NCBI RefSeq assembly: GCF_000719335.1
Contig: NZ_JOGB01000014.1
Location: forward strand, 127,887 to 191,886
Direction: 5' to 3'
Source: Streptomyces sp. NRRL S-87
GTDB taxonomy: Bacteria; Actinomycetota; Actinomycetes; Streptomycetales; Streptomycetaceae
DNA: 64,000 bases
Below are positions 52,941-61,694 of the stretch, in pieces (the first letter of the stretch is position 1; each line of letters starts with the position of its first letter). The notes beneath the pieces are model-generated. The model worked only from the letters and a program-made list of their open reading frames with translations. It was not told where the DNA came from and did no database searches. The translations under genes were made by a program, and so were the position numbers.

Positions 52941-53230
52941 TCAGCGCGAGTCGTCGTAAGCCTGCCAGATCAGTGGGTGCAGGGTGCTGCCGCGTGGGGA
53001 GTCGGGGCCGCCGACGCCCTGCATGGGGAGCAGGTGGGGGATCTCGGTCGGGTGCGGAAGAGGGTGATCGAGGTGCCGAGTTCGGCGGTCATGCCGATGT
53101 ACCAGGCGGATTTCATGCGGTCGTTGGGGCCGATTCTGCCCGCCCAGGAGGGGCGGTAGGACTCGGCGGTCCTGGGGGGTCCGAGGGTGGTGCGGCTGAT
53201 CTGACCGAACGCGGTCCGGGGATCAGGCAT
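52941..53230 (-). pseudogene. Frameshifted remnant of an unidentified protein
   Basis: Reading minus from 53230, one frame gives ESYRPSWAGRIGPNDRMKSA then WYIGMTAELGTSITLFRTRP with good codon use. Around 53053-53058 the sense shifts by one base to EIPHLLPMQGVGGPDSPRGS then TLHPLIWQAYDDSR and a stop at 52941-52943. Both halves look like one protein of about 95 residues or the end of a longer one. I do not recognise the family. It overlaps the end of the NTPase gene by 8 nt. Confidence 0.6.
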
Positions 53231-54491
53231 AGTCCCAGCAGCGGGTGTAGAGCCGAGGAATCCGGAACGTCGACCTGGTCTGCGTGCCGTGCTGCTCCAC
53301 CACGCGTTCGAGGAAAAGCTGGACTACCCGAGCCTCAGCCTGCAGCAACGCCTGGACCAAGGCCTCCTGTCGGGCCCGGTCGTATTTGAACGTCTCGTCG
53401 ATCTGGTCAAGGAGTACCACCACCCGCCGCCCGGCTTGTTCGAGGACGTCGTCCGTCTCCTGCAGCAGTGAGTCGACGTCGACGAACGCCTTGCTGGGTG
53501 GGGTGCCGGCAGGAAGTGTGGCCTCGAAGTTGACCGGCCCCACCCCGAACTTCAGCGTCGTACCGCCCAGAAGGCGGGCGAGCACGTGCAGGGCCCGCCG
53601 GGTGCGGTTGGGTGGCGCAGTGGGCAGCCTGAGTGCAGCCCTCAGACCGGAGGCGTCGCGGTGCAATGCCTTGGGCGCCTCCGCCGGGACCGTTGAGGCA
53701 ACCGCGGCGGCGATGGCCGCGAGCCAGGCCGCGCGCAGCGCGTCAACGTCCAGCCAGGTGTCCTCGTCGACGATGCGGCGCAGCAGGCTGCCAACGTCGG
53801 CGATGGGGAGGGTCTCGATGGACGGTTCTTCCGCAAGCTTGCGGAAGATGGCGCTCTTGCCCGAGCCTCGGCCGCCGATGACGATGGTCCGTTTGTGGAC
53901 GAGGATCCGTTCCAGGCTGTGCCGTCCGACGTAGCTCTCGTCAAGCAGATCGTCGTGTTCCGCCTCCTCCGCACCGAATCTGAGCTCGGCCAGCCGGAAC
54001 GGCCGCACGAAGACCTGCCGGGACAGCACGGCCTCCTGGATGGAGGCGTGAGCGAACTCCACCGTCCCGGCCTGTTCGTCAACGGTGACCAGGCTGGGCA
54101 CCGAGGGGAAGTCCAGTACCGCCCGGACCATGACTTCAGTAGATCGTAGTTTCCCGGCCAGCGCCGAAATCCGGTCCTGGCCACCGGCAAGCGCGAGCTC
54201 CTCCAGGAACAGAGCGAGCAGGGCCCGATCCGGGGAGGCTCTGAGGGCAGCATCGACCAACGATTCGGTCAGGCTTTCCAGGTGGCCCCCGGACACCGCC
54301 CCGGCCGCCTTGCGGTGCTGCACGGCCTGAGCCGCCACAAGACGGGCGATGAGCGGATTTCCGTCCGCCTGCCTGACGATGTCGTGGATGACGTCATTGG
54401 CGAGGTCCGGAGCGGTTTGCTGCAGCAGGGCGACCATGTAGTCCTCGTCCAGAGGACCGAGAAAAGGACTTCGAACTGACGTCCGAATCAA
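53223..54491 (-). CDS. P-loop NTPase, C-terminal part of a split STAND-like/Sll1717-like protein
   Basis: A 422-residue product from a TTG at 54491. Residues 1-160 look like the lid/winged-helix part of a STAND or NACHT ATPase (GPLDEDYMVALLQQTAPDLA, VRQADGNPLIARLVAAQAV). Residues 165-400 are a second ATPase resembling the Sll1717 family: FGAEEAEHDDLLDESYVGR, Walker A IGGRGSGKSAIFRKLAEE and Walker B RVVVLLDQIDETF. The C-terminus after residue 390 looks unnatural. The frame continues from the upstream NTPase after a single frameshift, so it is probably a broken gene rather than an intact one. Confidence 0.6.
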   Translation of the reverse strand: MIRTSVRSPFLGPLDEDYMVALLQQTAPDLANDVIHDIVRQADGNPLIARLVAAQAVQHRKAAGAVSGGHLESLTESLVDAALRASPDRALLALFLEELALAGGQDRISALAGKLRSTEVMVRAVLDFPSVPSLVTVDEQAGTVEFAHASIQEAVLSRQVFVRPFRLAELRFGAEEAEHDDLLDESYVGRHSLERILVHKRTIVIGGRGSGKSAIFRKLAEEPSIETLPIADVGSLLRRIVDEDTWLDVDALRAAWLAAIAAAVASTVPAEAPKALHRDASGLRAALRLPTAPPNRTRRALHVLARLLGGTTLKFGVGPVNFEATLPAGTPPSKAFVDVDSLLQETDDVLEQAGRRVVVLLDQIDETFKYDRARQEALVQALLQAEARVVQLFLERVVEQHGTQTRSTFRIPRLYTRCWDYA

Positions 54492-54988
54492 CGGTATTCG
54501 AGCCCGTCGAGGCGCGATGTCAGGACGAGTCTCCAGCCTTCCAGGCCATGGCTGAGCTCTTCGACAGCGGCGGCCATCCGCTGGGGATAGCCCGACTCAT
54601 TGAGTCCGTCGAGCAGCAGCACGGGCGCCGAAAGCCGGTCGGCGACCTGGTTCAGCGCTGCTGTGGTCTGCCGGAGCCGGTCGCCTCCGGATGCGCGGAT
54701 CGTCCGCTCTGTCTCGACCTCGGAGGCGTCGACTACTTGCGTGATCTCATTCATGATCAGAGCCGATAGGTCATCCAGATCGATGTCCCGCAAGCTGATC
54801 AGGAAGGCCGCCCGGCCCTGTCGCTGAAGTTCCCGTTCGAGCTGCTGAAGCAGCACTGTCTTGCCGACCCCTGGGTTGCCGAGGACCAAGACGCCCCGAC
54901 GGTTCGGGGTGTCGAGGTTTGCCAGGAGGTCGATGAGTTCGGGCCGGTGAAAGGGCTGGTGTGATCGGTCCTCGGGGGTACGGGTCAG
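54488..54988 (-). pseudogene. N-terminal ATPase core of the split NTPase, lacking a normal start
   Basis: About 166 codons encoding FHRPELIDLLANLDTPNRRG, Walker A VLGNPGVGKTVLLQQLE, Walker B APVLLLDGLNESGYP and sensor LVLTSRLDGLEYR, then a stop. There is no ATG, GTG or TTG before the ATPase core; the only candidate is a CTG overlapping the TerD stop as CTGA. The next gene overlaps the stop as TTGA. The simplest reading is a 5'-truncated, frameshifted NTPase gene placed against terD by a deletion. Confidence 0.6.
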
Positions 54989-55506
54989 GCGGCGCCCATG
55001 GCTGCGGGGAAGTGGTCGGGGTCGGTGGTGTGGCCGCGGGTTTCGGCGTGGAGGGTCCAGGTGCCGGTGTCGTCGCGGGTGAATTCGGCGACGGTGGCGG
55101 CGGTGGCGTGGGGGATGGTGGTGAGGTCGTCGGTGACGAGGTCGGTGTGGTCGGCGCGGATGCGGATGCCGGTGCCGGGGATGTCGGCGAAGGTCTTGCC
55201 GTCGCGGCCTTGGATGACGACGCCGATGACGACGCGGCGGAGGCGGGGGTCCATGCGGTGGAGTTCGAGGGTCATGACCTCGTCGTAGCCGAAGCCCTGA
55301 CCGGTGCGGCTGTCGCGGTCGAGGGTGACGGTGCCGTCGGGTGAGCGGTTGGCGAAGTGGACGAGGTAGGCGGCGGGGCCTTGGGGAGCGTCGGCGTCGT
55401 AGACGGCGGCGACGAGGTCGAGGTCGTGCGGGGGTGTGCCGGCGGGGCTCGGGTCCCAGCGGAGTGCGACTTCGACCTTGGTGAGGCCCTTGCGTATGCC
55501 GGTCAC
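54985..55506 (-). CDS. TerD family protein in the accessory island
   Basis: A 173-residue TerD domain: TKVEVALRWDPSPAG, DLDLVAAVYDADA (Ca2+-ligand aspartates), SRTGQGFGYDEVMTLELHRM, GVVIQGRDGKTFADIPGTG and a normal C-terminus FPAAMGAA. The GTG at 55506 has GGGGAG about 9 nt upstream. It is distinct from the two TerD genes at 4.6-7.3 kb. It heads the NTPase fragments, a grouping seen in Ter-linked stress/conflict systems. Confidence 0.92.
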   Translation of the reverse strand: MTGIRKGLTKVEVALRWDPSPAGTPPHDLDLVAAVYDADAPQGPAAYLVHFANRSPDGTVTLDRDSRTGQGFGYDEVMTLELHRMDPRLRRVVIGVVIQGRDGKTFADIPGTGIRIRADHTDLVTDDLTTIPHATAATVAEFTRDDTGTWTLHAETRGHTTDPDHFPAAMGAA

Positions 55507-55767
55507 CCGAACTCCCCTCGTGTCCGGCCGTGTTGGCCGGGTTTGCGTGGTGTGTGATCACCCATGCTGCCACGGGGCGGGGGTGGGGGGTGGTGGGGTC
55601 GTCCGTTATCGGCCAGGGATGGCTCTTTTCGGGAAGGGGGCCGGGGCGGGGTGGCGGGCACCCGGGGGGGGCGGAGGGGGAGCGGGCGCCCCCGGGGCGG
55701 TGGGGGTACGGGAACGCCCGGGGCGTGGTACGTCCCGGGCGTGTGGGGTGCGTGGCGCGTGCGGTCC

Positions 55768-57192
55768 TTACACGGGGTCGCCGATGTGGTGGACGCGGAC
55801 GAGGTTGGTGGAGCCGGGGACGCCGGGCGGGGAGCCGGCGGTGATGACGACGGTGTCGCCCTTGGCGCAGAGGCCGGTGCGCGTGAGGTGTTCGTCGACC
55901 TGGGCGACCATGGCGTCGGTGGAGTCGACGTGGGGGCCGAGGAAGGTTTCGACGCCCCAGGTGAGGTTGAGTTGGGAGCGGGTGGCGGGGTCGGGGGTGA
56001 AGGCGAGGAGGGGGATGGGGCTGCGGTAGCGGGAGAGGCGACGGACGGTGTCGCCGCTCTGGGTGAAGGCGACGAGGTACTTGGCGTCGAGGAAGTCGCC
56101 GATTTCGGCGGCGGCGCGGGCGACGGCGCCGCCCTGGGTGCGGGGTTTGCTGTTTTCGGTGAGGGCGGGGAGGCCCTTGGCGAGGACGTCCTCCTCGGCG
56201 GCTGCGACGATCCTCGACATGGTGCGGACGGTTTCGACGGGGTATGAGCCGACGCTGGTTTCGCCGGAGAGCATGACGGCGTCGGTGCCGTCGATGACGG
56301 CGTTGGCGACGTCGGAGGCCTCCGCGCGGGTGGGTCGGGAGTTGTCGATCATCGAGTCGAGCATCTGGGTGGCGACGATGACCGGTTTGGCGTTGCGCTT
56401 GGCGAGCTTGACGGCGCGCTTTTGGACGATGGGGACCTGTTCGAGGGGCATTTCGACGCCGAGGTCGCCGCGGGCGACCATGATGCCGTCGAAGGCGGCG
56501 ACGATGTCGTCGATGTTCTCGACGGCCTGGGGCTTTTCGATCTTGGCGATGACGGGGAGGCGGCGGTCCTCCTCGTCCATGACGCGGTGGACGTCGTCGA
56601 TGTCGCGGCCGGTGCGGACGAAGGACAGGGCGATGATGTCGGCGCCGGTGCGCAGGGCCCAGCGGAGGTCGTCGATGTCCTTGTCGGAGAGGGCGGGGAC
56701 GGAGACGGCGACGCCGGGGAGGTTGAGTCCCTTGTGGTCGGAGACCATGCCGCCTTCGATGACGTGGGTGCGGACGCGGGGTCCGTCGACGCCGGTGACT
56801 TCGAGGGTGACGCGGCCGTCGTCGACGAGGATGCGTTCGCCGGGGGTGACGTCGGCGGCGAGCCCGGTGTAGGTGGTGGCGCACTGGTGGCGGTCGCCGG
56901 GGTGGGGTTCGGTGGTGATGGTGAAGGTGTCGCCGCGTTCAAGGAGTACGGGGCCTTCGGCGAAGCGGCCGAGGCGGATCTTCGGACCTTGAAGGTCGGC
57001 GAGGATTCCGACGCTGCGGCCGGTTTCGTCGGCGGCTTTGCGTACGCGCTGGTAGCGCTCCTCGTGTTCGGCGTAGGTGCCGTGGCTGAGGTTGAAGCGG
57101 GCGATGTCCATTCCGGCTTCGACCAGGGCTTTGATCTGTTCGTACGAGTCCGTGGCGGGGCCCAGGGTGCAGACGATTTTGGCTCGGCGCAT
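55768..57192 (-). CDS. pyk: Pyruvate kinase
   Basis: A 474-residue glycolytic enzyme that converts PEP and ADP to pyruvate and ATP. It begins MRRAKIVCTLGPATDS. Catalytic motifs are FNLSHG, ILADLQGPKIRLG, VIAKIEKPQAVENIDDI (substrate lysine and metal Glu) and VMVARGDLGVEMPLEQVP-type segment, then NAKPVIVATQMLDSM and DAVMLSGETSVGSYPVE. The SD is poor. A 16-bp palindrome lies 16 nt upstream of the ATG. Confidence 0.98.
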   Translation of the reverse strand: MRRAKIVCTLGPATDSYEQIKALVEAGMDIARFNLSHGTYAEHEERYQRVRKAADETGRSVGILADLQGPKIRLGRFAEGPVLLERGDTFTITTEPHPGDRHQCATTYTGLAADVTPGERILVDDGRVTLEVTGVDGPRVRTHVIEGGMVSDHKGLNLPGVAVSVPALSDKDIDDLRWALRTGADIIALSFVRTGRDIDDVHRVMDEEDRRLPVIAKIEKPQAVENIDDIVAAFDGIMVARGDLGVEMPLEQVPIVQKRAVKLAKRNAKPVIVATQMLDSMIDNSRPTRAEASDVANAVIDGTDAVMLSGETSVGSYPVETVRTMSRIVAAAEEDVLAKGLPALTENSKPRTQGGAVARAAAEIGDFLDAKYLVAFTQSGDTVRRLSRYRSPIPLLAFTPDPATRSQLNLTWGVETFLGPHVDSTDAMVAQVDEHLTRTGLCAKGDTVVITAGSPPGVPGSTNLVRVHHIGDPV

Positions 57193-57207
57193 GCGGCGAG
57201 CGTATGC

Positions 57208-57223
57208 CCTACCGAGCGGTAGG
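57208..57223. promoter_or_regulatory. Perfect 16-bp palindrome upstream of pyk
   Basis: CCTACCG-AG-CGGTAGG is perfectly symmetric and sits 16-31 nt before the pyk start, where it would overlap the promoter or start of transcription. The ACCG-N2-CGGT core is typical of TetR-family operators; the regulator is unknown. Confidence 0.55.
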
Positions 57224-57453
57224 AGTGGGGGTCGAGGTGTCCGGCCAACATCCGTTGGGTGAAGGGCTGTTGACATTTGTTGAATGGGCGCGGGGGTGCT
57301 CCGATGAGCACCCCCGCGGGCGTCGCGGCAGGTGGTCGGACGCGTGCGGAGCCGGGGTGCAGGGGCGTCCGTACGGGTGTGTCGGTACGGGTGTGTCGGT
57401 GCGGGGGCGTCGGTGACGTGTGCACCGGTGACCGCCGCGTCGGTGCGGGGGCG

Positions 57454-58176
57454 TCAGAGGGCCGGCGGGGTCATGGTGAAGCGGGCGTTGACGGCGGCGT
57501 AGACGGTCTGACGCTGGGGTTCGAGGTCGAGGGCGGGCGGCAGGTCGGGTTCGGCGCCGCCGAAGGCCATGGCGCGGACGGCGCCGCCGGGTGCGGCCAT
57601 GGGATAGGGGGCGGGGGCGGCCTCGGCGCCGAGGTCGGCGAGTTCGACGAGGGAGGCGAGGCGGGCGCCGAGGGCGGCGGCGTATTCGCGGGCGCGTTGG
57701 ACGGCTTCGAGGACGGCTTGCCTGCGGGCTTCGCCGTGGGCCGGGGAGTCGGGGCGCAGGGCCCACCAGGGGCCGTCGACGCGGGTCAGGTCCTGGTCGG
57801 CGAGACGGGTGGTGAGTTCACCGAGGGCGGTGAAGTCGGAGAGTTCGGCGCTGATGTGGACGCGGCCGTGGTAGGCGCGGATGCGTTCGCCGCGGCCGTG
57901 GCGGGTGAGTTCGGGGGTGATGGAGAAGGCGCCGGTCTCGAGTTTCTCGACGGCGTCGCCGTAGCTCTTGATGAGGTCGAGGACGGTGGCGTTGCGGCGG
58001 GTGAGGTCGTCGAGGGCGGTGCGGCGGTCGGTGCCGCGGGCGCTGACGGTGATGCCGATGCGGGCGATTTCGGGGTCGACTTCGAGGGTGGCTTCGCCCC
58101 GGACGGCGACGCGCGGGGCCTCGGGGGTGCCGAAGGGAGCGGGGGGCGGGGCCGGTGTGGCGTGGTCGGTCGTCAT
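57454..58176 (-). CDS. SIMPL-domain (DUF541) protein
   Basis: A 240-residue SIMPL/DUF541 protein: VAVRGEATLEVDPEIARIGITVSARG near the start, a helical middle RREAVLEAVQRAREYAAALGA-like segment (ARRQAVLEAVQRAREYAAAL), and a final YAAVNARFTM strand. There is no signal peptide, unlike many family members, so it appears cytoplasmic. Family roles include oxidative stress and signalling scaffolds; here it is unknown. It is divergent from the hydrolase gene at 58440. Confidence 0.9.
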   Translation of the reverse strand: MTTDHATPAPPPAPFGTPEAPRVAVRGEATLEVDPEIARIGITVSARGTDRRTALDDLTRRNATVLDLIKSYGDAVEKLETGAFSITPELTRHGRGERIRAYHGRVHISAELSDFTALGELTTRLADQDLTRVDGPWWALRPDSPAHGEARRQAVLEAVQRAREYAAALGARLASLVELADLGAEAAPAPYPMAAPGGAVRAMAFGGAEPDLPPALDLEPQRQTVYAAVNARFTMTPPAL

Positions 58177-58439
58177 GGGCTCAACTGTCCCACTCCCCCG
58201 CCGGGGTGCGGGGGTCGTGGTCGGCGCCGGGGCCGGGGGCCGGCCGGCGGCCGTGGTGGCACGGGCCCGCCGCGTCGGCCCGGGGGGAGCCCATGGGGGG
58301 CCGGACGCGCGAATCTTCTACTTACCGTAGTCATATGCGTACGGAGTGTGACAGTCTGCTGCGTGGTCGCGGTCCCGCAGCAGCGCGCGGGGCCGGTTCC
58401 TTCCGTGTATCCGTGACGTGCACAAGGAGTCAGCTGATC

Positions 58440-59699
58440 ATGTCCGCACCCGTCGTTGACGTCTGGGGCCCGGTCGCCCCCGGGACCCGTTCCTCGTATC
58501 CCCCCGCTCCGGAGCCGCACGACACGTGGTCGCTCGCCGGCGGGACGGCGTGGGTCTACTACAGCCCGCTGAACCGCAGGCAGCTCATCAGGCCCGTCAT
58601 CCTGTCCGACGGTTTTTCCAGCGGGTCGAGCGACCTCGACCAGCTCTGGCACGGCCTGGAGGAGAACGGCGAGTACCGCTTCGTCTCCGAGCTCCACGCG
58701 ACCGGTCGTGACGTGGTCGTCCTGGGCTTCACGGACCGGACGGCATCGATCACGGCGAACGCCGACACCGCCGTCGAATGCATCCGCCGGGCCGTCGCCG
58801 AGCGGGTGGGCGGGGCGAAGCTGGCCGTGGGCGGTTTCAGCATGGGCGGGCTGGTCACCCGGTACGCCCTGGCCAAGATGGAGCAGGACCCGGGGCTTCC
58901 CGACCACGAGGCGGCGCTCTACTTCTCCTACGACACCCCGCACCAGGGTGCGTGGCTCCCCGTGGCCCTGCAGGCCTTCACGCACTTCGCGACGGACAAG
59001 TGGGGGGAGACGCCCGGCGTGGGACCCGTCCTGCGCCAGTTCTCGGCGCTGCTCAACAGTCCTGCCGCCAAGGAGATGGCGCGGTGGCACATCGAGAAGG
59101 TCGGTGACACTCCGGGGCAGGCGTCGGAGCGGGTGGCGTTCCTGCGGGCGCTGGACGAGATCGGGGGGTGGCCGCGCACCGTCCGCAGGATCGGTGTCGC
59201 CAACGGCACGGACACCGGTACCGGCAACGGCCTCGCGGCGGGCGCGACGGCGGTGCGGTGCAACGGCCCTTCGCTGCAGGACACGTGGCTCAAGACGCAG
59301 GCACAGGGCGATCAGGTGGTCGCGCGCCTGCAGAAGGCGGGCGAGGAGCCCGTATCGGTGCACACCAATGGGCTGCCCGACATCGACGGTGCTCCCGGAG
59401 GGGTGTTCTCCGCGCCGTCCCCCGCGGGTGACCCCGGCAGCTTCGGCCTGGCCGCCCTCCTCATGGGGCTCCTCGGCAACACGGTGGACCCGGACGTCAT
59501 CAGTACGTCCTGCTTCATCCCCAGCGTCAGTGCCGTCGCCGCCGGCGAGATCGACGACCCGAAGGTCCTGTACCGGCCGATCGGCCCGGACCACAGTGCA
59601 CTTGACGCCTTCGTCTGCGCGCGCCGCAACGAGGGACACACCGCGATGACCGAGGAACTCGGCGCGTGGCTCGTGAACGAGGTCGTCGCTCTCGGGTGA
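58440..59699 (+). CDS. Alpha/beta-hydrolase (lipase/esterase-like)
   Basis: A 419-residue protein. The nucleophile elbow GGFSMGGLVTRYALAKME (GxSxG) is near residue 140, preceded by PVILSDGFSSGSSDLDQLW. The late histidine is likely in DHSALDAF or EGHTAMTEEL. YFSYDTPHQGAWLPVALQAF resembles PGAP1/lipase-like hydrolases acting on large or lipid substrates. No signal peptide. AGGAG lies 10 nt before the ATG at 58440, favouring this start over longer frames upstream. Substrate unknown. Confidence 0.82.
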   Translation: MSAPVVDVWGPVAPGTRSSYPPAPEPHDTWSLAGGTAWVYYSPLNRRQLIRPVILSDGFSSGSSDLDQLWHGLEENGEYRFVSELHATGRDVVVLGFTDRTASITANADTAVECIRRAVAERVGGAKLAVGGFSMGGLVTRYALAKMEQDPGLPDHEAALYFSYDTPHQGAWLPVALQAFTHFATDKWGETPGVGPVLRQFSALLNSPAAKEMARWHIEKVGDTPGQASERVAFLRALDEIGGWPRTVRRIGVANGTDTGTGNGLAAGATAVRCNGPSLQDTWLKTQAQGDQVVARLQKAGEEPVSVHTNGLPDIDGAPGGVFSAPSPAGDPGSFGLAALLMGLLGNTVDPDVISTSCFIPSVSAVAAGEIDDPKVLYRPIGPDHSALDAFVCARRNEGHTAMTEELGAWLVNEVVALG

Positions 59700-59872
59700 C
59701 CGCCGGGTGCGCGCCCCCCGTGCTGCCCGGCAGCGCGGGGGGCGTTGTCGTGGGCGCCGCGTCAAGGGTGGCCGGAAACCGGTCACCGGATCGCAACCTG
59801 CCGGGGGTGTTGTGGGCGGTTACCGGTGGGTCAGAATCTACGCGCATTGCATTGCCTCACAAGGGAGAAGAC

Positions 59873-61681
59873 ATGCCGTTCGATCGCAGGACGTTCCTGG
59901 GCACTTCGGCCGCGACGGGTGCGGCCGTGGCGCTGGCGGGCCCGGCCGTTTCCGCTTCGGCCGCCGAGCAGGCCCCGCAGGTCGCGGCGGGCGACCACAG
60001 GAAGCGGTACGCGTTCACGGTCATGGGTACGACCGATCTGCATGGAAATGTCTTCAACTGGGACTACTTCACGGACAAGGAGTTCGACGACAAGGCGCAC
60101 AACGACGTGGGCCTGGCGAAGATCTCCACGCTGGTGGAGCAGGTCCGGGCGGCGAAGGGCCGTGGCAACACGCTGCTGATCGACGCCGGTGACACGATCC
60201 AGGGCACGCAGCTGTCGTACTACTACGCCAAGGTGGACCCGATCACGGCCCGCCGTGGTCCGGTGCACCCGATGGCGCAGGCGATGAACGCGATCGGGTA
60301 CGACGCGGCGGCGCTGGGCAACCACGAGTTCAACTACGGCATCCCGGTGCTGCGCAAGTTCGAGGAGCAGTGCGACTTCCCGCTGCTGGGTGCGAACGCG
60401 CTGGACGCCAAGACGCTGCGGCCGGCGTTCGCGCCGTACAGCATGCACCGGCTGCGCACGCCCTGCGGCCGGGACGTGAAGGTGGCGGTGCTGGGTCTGA
60501 CGAACCCGGGCATCGCGATCTGGGACAAGGCGAACGTGCAGGGCAGGATGACGTTCCCGGGGCTGGAGGAGCAGGCGGCGAAGTACGTGCCGCGGCTGCG
60601 GTCGATGGGCGCGGACGTGGTGATCGTCTCGGCGCACTCGGGTTCGAGCGGTACGTCGTCGTACGGCGACCAGCTGCCGTACATCGAGAACGCGGCCGCT
60701 CTGGTGGCCGAGCAGGTGCCGGGGATCGACGCGATCCTGGTGGGCCACGCGCACACGGAGATCCCGGAGTACCGGGTGAAGAACAAGGCGACGGGCAAGG
60801 ACGTGGTGCTGTCCGAGCCGCTGAAGTGGGGTCAGCGGCTGACGCTGTTCGACTTCGAGCTGGTCTTCGAGCGGGGCCGCTGGTCGGTGGAGAAGGTGTC
60901 GGCGCAGGTGCTGAACTCCAACACCGTGCCGGAGGACCCGGAGATCACGAAGCTGCTGTCGGACGAGCACGCCAAGGTGGTGGCGTACGTCAACCAGGTG
61001 ATCGGCACGTCCAAGGAGGCCATGTCCTCGGCGGAGGGTCCGGTCAAGGACGTCGCGATCATCGACCTGATCAACCACGTGCAGGTGGAGACGGTGAAGG
61101 CGGCGCTGGCCGGCGGCCAGTACGCGGCGCTGCCGGTGCTGTCGCAGGCGTCGTGCTTCTCGCGGACGGCGGCGATACCGGCCGGGCAGGTGACGATCCG
61201 GGACGCGGCGGGTCTGTACCCGTTCGAGAACACGCTGGAGGCGCGCCTGATGACGGGTGCGCAGCTGAAGGACTACCTGGAGTACTCGGCGAAGTACTAC
61301 GTGCGGACGGCGCCGGGTGACGTGGTGGACCCGGCGAAGCTGACGAACGCCGAGGCGACGCCCGACTACAACTACGACGCGGTGTACGGCCTGACGTACG
61401 ACATCGACATCGCGCAGCCGGCGGGTTCGCGGATCACGGGCCTGTCGTTCGGCGGGCAGCCGATCGACCCGGCGGCGCAGTTCGTGCTGGCGGTGAACAA
61501 CTACCGGGCCTCGGGCGGCGGCAACTTCCCGCACGTGCCGCAGGCGAAGCAGCTGTGGGCGAACTCGGACGAGATCCGCAACACCATCATCTCGTGGGTG
61601 AAGGCGAAGGGGACGATCGACCCGGCCCAGTTCGCGTCGGTGGACTGGAAGCTGACCCGGGCGGGCGTGCCGGTGTTCTAG
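59873..61681 (+). CDS. Tat-exported bifunctional metallophosphatase/5'-nucleotidase
   Basis: A 602-residue enzyme. The Tat signal FDRRTFLGTSAATG is at residues 3-16, followed by a hydrophobic region and an Ala cleavage zone. The metallophosphoesterase domain carries TTDLHGNVFNWDYF, DAGDTIQGTQL, ALGNHEFNYG, VVIVSAHSG and VGHAHTEIP. The 5'-nucleotidase C-terminal domain has LYPFENTLEARLMTGAQLKDYLE and FVLAVNNYRASGGG for base stacking. It releases phosphate and nucleosides from external nucleotides. AAGGGAGA lies 4 nt before the ATG. Confidence 0.96.
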   Translation: MPFDRRTFLGTSAATGAAVALAGPAVSASAAEQAPQVAAGDHRKRYAFTVMGTTDLHGNVFNWDYFTDKEFDDKAHNDVGLAKISTLVEQVRAAKGRGNTLLIDAGDTIQGTQLSYYYAKVDPITARRGPVHPMAQAMNAIGYDAAALGNHEFNYGIPVLRKFEEQCDFPLLGANALDAKTLRPAFAPYSMHRLRTPCGRDVKVAVLGLTNPGIAIWDKANVQGRMTFPGLEEQAAKYVPRLRSMGADVVIVSAHSGSSGTSSYGDQLPYIENAAALVAEQVPGIDAILVGHAHTEIPEYRVKNKATGKDVVLSEPLKWGQRLTLFDFELVFERGRWSVEKVSAQVLNSNTVPEDPEITKLLSDEHAKVVAYVNQVIGTSKEAMSSAEGPVKDVAIIDLINHVQVETVKAALAGGQYAALPVLSQASCFSRTAAIPAGQVTIRDAAGLYPFENTLEARLMTGAQLKDYLEYSAKYYVRTAPGDVVDPAKLTNAEATPDYNYDAVYGLTYDIDIAQPAGSRITGLSFGGQPIDPAAQFVLAVNNYRASGGGNFPHVPQAKQLWANSDEIRNTIISWVKAKGTIDPAQFASVDWKLTRAGVPVF

Positions 61682-61694
61682 CCGGGTGACCCGG

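Noticed and set aside
52970..53230. Intact 86-codon gene on the minus strand
   Set aside because: Good codon use stops midway and continues in another frame, so it was treated as a frameshifted remnant.
52277..54990. Integration site with a duplicated tRNA 3' end
   Set aside because: I saw no second copy of the tRNA 3' segment downstream and no integrase gene, so an att site cannot be supported.
54988..56884. Upstream continuation of the NTPase frame through terD and pyk
   Set aside because: His/Arg/Pro-rich sequence in the wrong frame of two real genes; only the ATPase core after the terD stop has protein-like composition.
59780..59872. PHO box upstream of the 5'-nucleotidase
   Set aside because: GGTTACCGGTG followed by GGTCAGAATCT vaguely recalls 11-nt PhoP repeats, but the match is too poor.
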